Below, piece by piece: positions 56,646 to 64,000 of a stretch of DNA of 64,000 bases. The number at the start of each line of letters is the position of its first letter. Position 1 is the stretch's first letter. Under the pieces are notes generated by a model that had not been told where the DNA came from, searched no databases, and saw only the letters and a list, made by a program, of their open reading frames with translations. The stretch is from Sweltsa coloradensis (lineage: Eukaryota; Arthropoda; Insecta; Plecoptera; Chloroperlidae): assembly GCA_024449915.1 (NCBI GenBank), contig JAMZAV010001276.1:124001-188000 (forward strand), in the 5' to 3' direction. A program made the position numbers and the translations under genes.

Positions 56646-57600
56646 CTGTACTCTCCTATCATATCAGATTTTTAATATTTATCATAGATAAATCTGAAAA
56701 TGCCTATATATTTGAGTGTTTTTGACCATTTTTACAGATTCTTAATTCAAGAAAATTGTTTTAAAAATTCTTTTCTATAGTCAACAAATAGAAAAGTGTT
56801 ATGATAGATGCCTTCATAATAAATGTTTACACAATTATATCAAATCACAAATAGACAAGACTGAAATCGGATTAGAAATTTGAAAGCGCGTTAAATGAGC
56901 ATGCTAGCCGGCCTTTCATAAATAGCTTTTATAATAGTCTCTTCAGGCAAAACTGATGTCGTACAAAACGGCATATCGTCAAAATACGTATGGTATTAAA
57001 GTAAACTGTCTACAAATAACATACAATCAAGTAGTTCCTGAAATGTGGTTGGCCCATCGTTACACATACCCATTACTTATTCAAGCGTTAAGCCACTTTG
57101 TATAACATTTTGAACTGAACGATTCAAAGAATCCTGATATTGCACCTGCTAGTTCCCTTAACCTTCATTATATATTAAAGTTGCACGGAAGTCCCTAGAA
57201 TATCAGCGACACGCAGTCTTCCTACATTTAAGCTATAATTCAGACCACAATTGTATATATGTGGATTTAAAAACAAATCTAACAACGATCAAATTGTCTA
57301 GGACTTGTTTGTAGTTCTAAAAATGTATGTTGTAGGTTTTATAGTTAAAGTTTAATTTTAGAAAACATTTTTAGAGCAGACGAAATCCAACTATCGTTAA
57401 TCGTATTGTGAATGGGAACCACTACAAATTACAAAATACAACCATTATTTAAGAACTATATCGCTAACAAACAGCCGAACTCAAACCCGCGCAACCTTCT
57501 CCTGGAGTCAGAGGTTCCATCCAACTAGGTTCAGCACCTATGCCGTTCATGGTGCGTTAGATGGCTAAAGAAAGGGAGCCTGCTTGCGTGGATTCAGAAC
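56540..57600 (-). repeat. dispersed repeat D, copy 3, full length, empty TTAA site
   Basis: About 1.05 kb shared with 59590-61200. Read on the minus strand it starts in a tRNA-like region (B box near 57485, GCGGGTTTGAGTTCGGC) and runs to the GGACAAGAAACGCGCC end. Probably a tRNA-headed retroposon. The TTAA at about 57158-57161 is uninterrupted. Confidence 0.75.
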
Positions 57601-57879
57601 GTATCATTGCAATCTAACTGTAGTGAAATTGAAAACGTGTTTTGGTCTTTATTTTAACATGATATTGATACCAATATAGTTTTTAATCCATAGTTAGCCT
57701 CTTTGATTATTAGGCTTAAACAAATACACCAGCATTAAATCTTATGCTGGATATATATTGCATTGGACGATGGTATAGGTGATGAGGAGAGAATTCGATG
57801 ACTACAAATGAGGATATCATACAAAAGCATTAAAAATATGCTATTATTTAATTTCTCTTTCATTCAGCCATCTTCATTT

Positions 57880-58150
57880 ATTTATTTACAAATGTATTTA
57901 TTTATTTATTTATTTATGTAATAAATGTACTGTAAATATCACTCAAAGTATTTATAGAAAAAAAATTATACCCAGCCTTACAGAAAACAAGATTTCCATT
58001 TTCAAGGGATGGGTATAAAACAAAAATCAATAAAACAACAAAAGCATTATAAAAATAAAGTTATTACATTAAACCATAGATCACAAAAGCTTCTGACAAA
58101 CCATTATTTATCTGTGTATTAACTAATTTATTTATTTATTTATTTATTTA
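57880..58150. repeat. (ATTT)n tracts around a second repeat scrap
   Basis: TTTATTTATTTATTT runs near 57895-57925 and 58128-58150 flank a segment (CAAGGGATGGGTAT, GCATTATAAAAATAAAGT, GATCACAAAAGCTTC) repeated at 63300-63490. Confidence 0.75.
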
Positions 58151-58169
58151 GAGCTTCGTCGACGATACA

Positions 58170-58560
58170 AAAGCTATGAAAGCCAGCGGTTTAGCCGAGC
58201 TCGATTACCGGTTCCCACTCGAACACCAATGTTAAGCAGAATCGGGCGTGGTCATGCGTAGAGTGGGTGACCGCTTAGCCCTGAAACTAACGTATACCAC
58301 TGGTTAGAGCAGATGGAGGGTTCGAAAGCTAGTGTAACGGCTTCGTTCTTCTCGACGTCTGCTCGGCAGTCCGGGTTAGTGGAGGGACCTATATGACTGT
58401 CAAAGTAACACCGTCCTTTCGGATGGGACGTTAAGCCGTTGGTCCCCTTGGTACTTTTCGAAAGGAGTAGGCTACGTGCCGAGACCGGGTTTCCCCTCCT
58501 CCCTTCTGTTCATACTTCATCCTCATCAATCACCACTCATCGTCTCGATTAGTACGATTT
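58170..58560 (+). mobile_element. 5S-rRNA-derived SINE
   Basis: Positions about 58185-58265 follow the 3' half of 5S rRNA, including the internal promoter region: GTTAAGCAGAATCGGGCGTG then GTAGAGTGGGTGACCGCTTA. The body has GGATGGGACGTTAAGCCGTT and TGGTCCCC, a core found in many invertebrate SINEs. The tail is CTTCATCCTCATCAATCACC. This type is called SINE3 in other animals. Confidence 0.8.
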
Positions 58561-58599
58561 CTATAAGAAACATTTTATCAAATGTCTAAAAAATAATAA

Positions 58600-58955
58600 C
58601 ATATATTCTTGAAGTGATTTTAAACGTTCCCATAAAGTATCATCAAGATCGGAGCAGCCGTTTGCAAAATATCACGAAAAAATCTCATTAAAAATCGGAA
58701 AAAATCGGAAAAGTACGATAATCATAAGAAATATTTGATCGATTGTACCAAAAAACGTGGCAAGTCTAAGTTCAGAGATTTCGAAGGTCCCCTCCACTTT
58801 TCATCAAGATCGCTTATGCCGTTTGCCCGGTCGGTGAGCGAACAAACAGACAAAAAAACAAACAAAAAACAAAACACCCGAGCTATTTTTCTTGGGGTAA
58901 CGTAAGTAAAAAAAAGTGAAATTGAAGTCTTTGCTTCGCTCATCCAATTATTTAT
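58600..58955 (+). repeat. dispersed repeat F
   Basis: AAATCGGAAAAGTACGATAA, ACGTGGCAAGTCTAAGTTCA, GAGATTTCGAAGGTCCCC and the end CTTTGCTTCGCTCATCCAAT. This uninterrupted copy shows what the split copy at 61440-62752 looked like before insertion. Confidence 0.75.
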
Positions 58956-59107
58956 TTTCTATATTATCTTCATTTATATGAATACTTTCTTGTACTAGGA
59001 TAAGGCATACCTCTCGCGTTACCTAAAGCTATTCACCTTCTCCTCCGGGAGTAATACATGTATAATGTGCAACTCAAGTTGAATAAAGTTATTACATTTT
59101 ATTCCAT

Positions 59108-59235
59108 TTCTTCTTGAGGTAGTTTTATTGATATTCCAGTTATTTCTCCTTGAGCGTGTGGTAGGCTTGTTATTTTTCTTAAGGTTGGGGTAGTCTAGTT
59201 ATTTCTTCCTGAGGGTGTGGTAGTCCGGAATCTTC
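59108..59235 (-). repeat. 30-bp minisatellite, about four units
   Basis: Units related to CTACCACACCCTCAGGAAGA followed by AATAACTAG on the minus strand. Units differ by a few bases. Confidence 0.8.
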
Positions 59236-59287
59236 CAGGCTCGGTTGTCTGGAGAAGACCTCCATCCCTGTAGCCATATTCTCTGGC
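59195..59287 (-). other. possible terminal exon of unknown gene
   Basis: GTTCCAG acceptor, then an open frame A-R-E-Y-G-Y-R-D-G-G-L-L-Q-T-T-E-P-G-R-F and R-T-T-T-P-S-G-R-N-N ending in TAG inside the 30-bp minisatellite. Looks coding in composition, but no upstream exon or family was recognised. Confidence 0.25.
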
Positions 59288-59589
59288 CTGGAACAAGGAA
59301 TAAGTAGTTACGAATGGCCGACCGTAATACCAAAAATTATTTTCAATTAATTCAAATGTTTACATTTTACTTTTATATATCTGCACAATACTTTCTGTAA
59401 AACTAATTGATTTTCTAACAGTGTAACCAAAATTAAACATTAGTGCACTTTAGTTTTATTTGTTAACCCCCCCCCCCCCCTTCCTTCAGATTAAAGTGTT
59501 TAAGTCCTACATTTAAGAGATGGTCACTTTGACTTTGCCCTTGACAAGGTTCAATCCTCATATGGAAAAAATCACAATTGAGAGGGATA

Positions 59590-61200
59590 CATCAGAATAA
59601 AGAGGAAGTTTTGTGTGTTTGGCACATTCCTTGTCCTGCAGCCATAAATCATTACACCTTAATATTACGCACCCATCATATTAGATTTAAAATTTATCAT
59701 AAATCCATCAGAAAATGCGTAGATATTTGGGAGATTTTGACCATTTTGACAGATTTTTTTTTTTTATATATAATCAATTATTGGAAAAGTGCTGTGATAG
59801 ATACCTTCATAATTGATTTTTAAACAATTATATTAAATCACAAATATATGTAATAAAAGCTCGATGATTATTTTGAAAGTGCGTAAAATACTTTTAAAAT
59901 GGTCTCTTCAGGCAAAGCTGATGTCTAACAGCACAGCCACAGTATAATCGTCAAAGTACATCTGGAATTAAAGTAAACTGTCTCCAAATACCATACAGTC
60001 AAATAGTTCCTGAAATGTGGTTGGCCTATCGTAATACACCTCTGACTTATTCAAGTGTTAAACGACTGTTTGTTTAACACTTTGTACTGAACGATTCGAA
60101 GAATCCTGATATTGCACCTGCTAGTTCCCTTAAAGGTTAATTTAACCGCTGAACTCAAAAAATATATTTCATTCAGGCTAACTAGTAATGAATTTAGCAA
60201 TTAACAGAAAAATTATTGGGGCCACCATGACCTCCCAAATAATTGTCAAACATGACATTTTTCGAGCTAGGTCCCATCGGTAAAAATCCCACATAAGAAA
60301 TAACATCTGGACGATCTTTATGCCCCGTGACCTTGGAGAATTTTGATCCAAAAAATACTGGTAAATATTGACGTACTCGACAGCCTTTTCTGTAAATCCT
60401 TGATATTTTGTTTTGTAATTTGGGCAAGTGTTTCGGTCAAAATATGCTGATTACCAAGATGGCGTGTGATTTTGGAATGCATATTTTTGCGTGTTTGAGG
60501 GTATATTTGGGCACAGTTTCAAGACTTGATGTTATAAAAGGGTATTTTAGATTGGTACTATGCTCTAGTATCTATGTGGACAAAAAAAGAAACAAGTAAA
60601 AGCAGATTTAAGAAATTTTCAAAATCACCAATTTTCGCCAATTTCTGGATCAAAAAAATTAAAAAATTCGTGTTAAATCACAGTTACAAGATATAATTTT
60701 TTAAACGGTCATTTAGGTGTAGTATTGTGCTATAGATCACGTGGTAAAAAATAATTTTTGGGGTTTTTAGCCCCTTTAACCTTCATTTTATTTTAAGGTT
60801 GCAGGAAAGTCCCTAGAATATCGGCGACATGCAGTCTTCCTGCTTTCTAGCTATCCTATAAGCCAGACATTGTTTATTATATGTACATTTAAAAACAAAC
60901 TTCTCAAGATCAATTTGTCCAGGTTTTGTTTGTAGTTCTAGAAATGTATTTAATAGGTTTTATAATAAAAGTTAAATTTTAGACAACATTTTTGGAGCGG
61001 ACGTAATCCAACCATCTTTAATCGTTATGTGAATGGGAACTACTACTGATTAAAAAATACAACGCTTAAAGAACTTTATCGCCAACAGCCGAACTCGAAC
61101 CCGCACTACTTTCTTCCGGAGTCAGACGTTCTATCCACTCGGCTACGCACTCATGCCGTTCATGGCGCGTTAGATGGCTTATGAAAGGGAGCCCGCTTGC
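59590..61200 (-). repeat. dispersed repeat D, copy 4, split by TTAA element T
   Basis: 59590-60133 and 60776-61200 match copy 3. On the minus strand the head at about 61080-61165 is tRNA-like: TAGCCGAGTGGATAGAACG (A box) and GCGGGTTCGAGTTCGGC (B box). The insertion is listed separately. Confidence 0.8.
60134..60775 (+). mobile_element. TTAA-specific element T (piggyBac-like MITE), full copy
   Basis: 642 bp between TTAA (60130-60133) and TTAA (60776-60779). It begins AGGTTAATTTAACCGC and ends GGTTTTTAGCCCCT; a sister copy begins AGGGG, the complement of the CCCCT end. The empty site in repeat D copy 3 has a single TTAA. TTAA duplication is the piggyBac signature. No transposase is encoded. 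Confidence 0.88.
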
Positions 61201-61209
61201 GTAATACGT

Positions 61210-61627
61210 ACGTAACTAGGAAAACGCTAAAGTCCCGCCGCGTTGATGGATGAGCTTTTTTATAAGTTTTAAGTTAGTGTGGGACCACTTTTCCTTTGCA
61301 ATTGCTTTGTGATTGCATTGTAGGTGATTGTTGTCAAGTTTCTATTGTTACTTGATAATTGTTTTTATAAACCTAAAAAGAAACTCATATTAAAACTTTT
61401 ATTCTATAGATTCTTGCTAACTTTTTCAACTAATTCTTTCAAAAAGAAATACATAGTCATTACCTTAATGTCCATGTAAAATATGAACGTTGTAGCCCCA
61501 CACGTTTGGTCAGAATCGGCCAAAATGTCACGAAAATATCGCACTTAAAATCGAAAAAAATCGAAAAAGTACGATATTCATGAGAAATATTTCTTCGATT
61601 TTACCCAAAAAACGTTGCAAGTCTAAG
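61210..61627 (+). repeat. dispersed repeat F, first part of split copy
   Basis: Begins near AAGTCCCGCCGCGTTGATGG and includes CGAAAAAGTACGATATTCAT and AACGTTGCAAGTCTAAG. It continues at 62582 after about 950 bp of inserted DNA. Confidence 0.75.
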
Positions 61628-62115
61628 GGTGCATCTGAAATCGACTTTTTGCGCGAGTATGCTTTCCGAGTCGACTCGTTAGTCGGAAGTGACGTCACGT
61701 AGTTGGTGTCCAAATGTCGCTAGTAGGCGTGTTTAGTCTGCTAATGTGGCACCCGAGCGTAGTTGCCGAAAGTGCATGCTTGCAAACCTACTTCGCCTGC
61801 TTACAAGATGGCGGGGGCTAGACAGAAATAATTTGTAGAACTGATTGTATTCAAACGGATAGATATTCAGTACATTTTCTTGGTTGTAAATAGTTTGCAA
61901 TACGATATTTAATTATTATTAGCAGCAATTAAATGGTGGGGAAGCTAATTTTGATTTGAAAACATATTTTTACTTCATAACCTCACTTTTACGAGATGGT
62001 TTTTGCAGGCGATTTAGTCGCCTTCAAGTCGCCGATGACCAAACCTGCTAGTATGTGAGGTGTAAGCAGGCTAGCATGGAGCAGGCAAGTTGTTAGCAGG
62101 CAAGCAGGCGAAATG
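61628..62115. mobile_element. element inserted in repeat F
   Basis: Starts GGTGCATCTGAAATCGAC and ends GCGAAATGACATTTCAGA, with short terminal similarity only (TCTGAAAT). GTCTGCTAATGTGGC, ACAAGATGGCGGGGG and repeated AGCAGGC words occur inside. No ORF. Confidence 0.45.
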
Positions 62116-62149
62116 ACATTTCAGAATAAAATTAAAATAAATTAATAAA

Positions 62150-62578
62150 TTTTATTTAGAGTCTACCCACTCAGTTATATAACTGATTTTCAGTGGGGGA
62201 CTTTAAATCAAAGCGACCAAGCCAACCCTGCAGGCCCCGACGCAATCGACGAGTGAGCGATAACCAACCAAAGATCGATATTTTTAATAGGAAATATAGC
62301 AATCAATGGTATGGACAGTGCGAACACCCGCGAATCAACGCCAGAATCAACAAGGCCGATTCAGAACAACTCTGAAATTTATTATGTGCTTCGTTGCTAG
62401 GACGGCTCCAAAGTCACCGTTTACAAACTCCTAAGACAAGAACTGATGGACTTAAGTCCAAATCAAAAGATAAAAAAACTTCTGACTTTGTCGGGAATCG
62501 AACCCTGCACCTTCTGCATTGGAAGCAGATACGCTAACCACAAGACCAACGAGCCACACAAAGACCAACGAGCCACAC
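62150..62578 (+). mobile_element. composite SINE (module A plus tRNA-derived module B)
   Basis: Module A 62158-62375 (CCCACTCAGTTATATAACTG to TCAACAAGGCCGATTCAGAA). Module B 62385-62578 is the same as 12836-13018, ending CCAACGAGCCACAC. The same A-B order at 55735-56120 suggests one composite SINE family rather than chance neighbours. Confidence 0.8.
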
Positions 62579-62581
62579 CCT

Positions 62582-62752
62582 AGGTTCAGAGATTTCGAAG
62601 GTCCCATGAAATTTCCATAAAGACCGCATATGCCGTTGGCCCGGTAAAGAGCAAACAAAAAGACAAAAATACAAAAAAAAAAAAAAAACGAGCTAATTTT
62701 TTGGGGGGTCAGTTAATTGAAGTCTTCGCTTCACTCGCTACGCTCATCCAAT
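62582..62752 (+). repeat. dispersed repeat F, second part of split copy
   Basis: Resumes with GGTTCAGAGATTTCGAAGGT and ends CTTCGCTTCACTCGCTACGC-TCATCCAA, matching the 3' half of the copy at 58600-58955. Confidence 0.75.
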
Positions 62753-62756
62753 AACT

Positions 62757-63271
62757 CACTACGTATATCACAGCACTCAATCTGAATTGACTCAAGTCGG
62801 TTCGAGCTCAATTCGGTTTGAGTCTCTTGATATACACACTCGATTCGCATTGAAGTCAATCCACTTTCCAAAGTGAACTGACATGAGTAAATTGCTTGAT
62901 ATACAGTTCAATACGCATTCAATACGGATTGAAAACTGCCTTAGAGATTTAGATTTCAGTGAATACCATTATTAGGCAGGCGGTGTTTATTACATGTTTA
63001 CAATAAAATGGCGTCTTGGAGGCGTTAATAAAGACATTAGGCTTTATATTTACGTAGCTGTAGGTAGAGATACAAGTACATAGTATTTTCAAGTGTTATT
63101 CATAGAATCTTGTACCATCAATTTAAACTGCAACAACGACAACTTCAATTCGAATCGAAATAGGATTGAGGAAGTCGTTTCGAATGTCCGTGATATACAC
63201 TTCAAGTCAAACCGAATTGAACTCAAACCGAATTCAGTCAATTCGGATTGACTGCTGTGGTATACGTAGTG
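62757..63271. mobile_element. 515-bp MITE with 7-bp target duplication
   Basis: Ends CACTACGTATATCACAGCA and TGCTGTGGTATACGTAGTG, with AATAACT on both sides. The interior is made of many variants of CAATTCGGTTTGAGT/ACTCAAACCGAATTG arranged as inverted sub-repeats. Confidence 0.85.
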
Positions 63272-63299
63272 AATAACTCTATGGAAAATAAAACGCACA

Positions 63300-63490
63300 G
63301 TACTTATAGAAAAAATATTTGTATTCCCAACGTTACATAAAACTAGGTCTTCATTTACAAGGGATGGGTATTAAACAAAAATATAAAAATAACGAAAGCA
63401 TTATAAAAATAAAGTAAGTTATTACTTTAAACTTTAAACCATGGATCACAAAAGCTTCAGACAAAACATATTATATGTATTAACTTATTT
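63300..63490 (+). repeat. repeat scrap shared with 57950-58130
   Basis: ACAAGGGATGGGTATTAAAC, GCATTATAAAAATAAAGTAA and ATCACAAAAGCTTCAGACA recur in the same order. Confidence 0.75.
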
Positions 63491-64000
63491 ATCTGGAATT
63501 AAGTAAACTGTCTCCAAATACCATACAGTCAAATAGTTCCTGAAATGTGGTTGGCCTTTCGTAATACACCTCTGACTTATTCAAGTGTTAAACGACTGTT
63601 TGTTTAACACTTTGTACTGAACGATTCGAAGAATCCTGATATTGCACCTGCTAGTTCCCTTAAAGGGGAATTTAACCGCTGAACTCAAAAAATATATTTC
63701 ATTCAGGCTAACTAGTAATGAATTTAGCAATTAACAGAAAAATTATTGGGGCCACCATGACCTCCCAAAAAATTGTCAAACATGACATTTTTCGAGCTAG
63801 GTCCCATCGGCAAAAATCCCCCATAAGAAATAACATGGGGACGATCTTTATGCCCCGTGACCTTGGAGAATTTTGATCCAAAAAAATATTGGTCATTATT
63901 GACGTACTCGACAGCCTTTTCTGTAAATTCTCTATATTTTGTTTTGTAATTTGGGCTAGTAGTTCGGTCAAAATATGCTGATTACCAAGATGGGGTGTGA
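63490..64000. repeat. dispersed repeat D, copy 5, with TTAA element T running off the window
   Basis: 63490-63663 match 59965-60133. Element T starts at 63664 (AGGGGAATTTAACCGC) after TTAA 63660-63663 and continues to the window end, nearly identical to 60134-60470. Confidence 0.8.

Overview
This is a 64-kb piece of A+T-rich animal nuclear DNA. Genes are split by GT-AG introns, and most of the sequence is transposable-element debris: tRNA- and 5S-rRNA-derived SINEs, many foldback/MITE-like elements, non-LTR retrotransposon remnants and microsatellites. No prokaryotic, organellar or viral gene organisation was seen. The gene content (C-type lysozymes, a GT10 fucosyltransferase, an insect-chemoreceptor-superfamily receptor, a 15-PGDH-like SDR) and the SINE types suggest an invertebrate. 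The phylum cannot be fixed from this window.

Layout. (1) 1.05-2.2 kb, minus: alpha-1,3-fucosyltransferase in one coding exon directly after a splice acceptor; the longer open frame upstream runs into a SINE. (2) 5.4-8.4 kb, minus: a complete C-type lysozyme in four exons. (3) 8.4-19.5 kb: repeats, including a tandem duplication of about 2 kb (11.6-13.6 and 13.9-16.3 kb) and several MITEs. (4) 19.6-23.2 kb, minus: a second four-exon C-type lysozyme with the same intron positions and phases. (5) 23.4-33.6 kb: repeats, including an 80-nt perfect hairpin and TTAA-flanked elements. (6) 33.6-37.9 kb, plus: first and last exons of an SDR-family dehydrogenase whose middle is not visible. (7) 38.0-50.8 kb, minus: at least seven exons of a seven-transmembrane receptor with insect odorant/gustatory-receptor features, tail-to-tail with the SDR gene. 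(8) 51-64 kb: repeats, including a 5S-derived SINE pair, a nested insertion stack and an empty/filled site pair that defines a TTAA-specific transposon.

Three blocks (about 34.6-36.5, 42.2-50.6 and 52.2-54.8 kb) are full of inflated homopolymer runs and look like badly polished sequence. They cover the middle of the SDR gene and the long intron of the receptor, so ORFs inside them are not trustworthy.

The two lysozymes are clearly paralogues and would act in digestion or defence. The receptor is the most striking gene: its exon phases join perfectly, its last three introns are all phase 0 as in the insect gustatory/odorant receptor superfamily, and it carries GLW near the N terminus, a W-P-W-D-(T/S)-like segment before TM4, an N-C-D-W segment and an I-L-K-x-S-Y motif in TM7.
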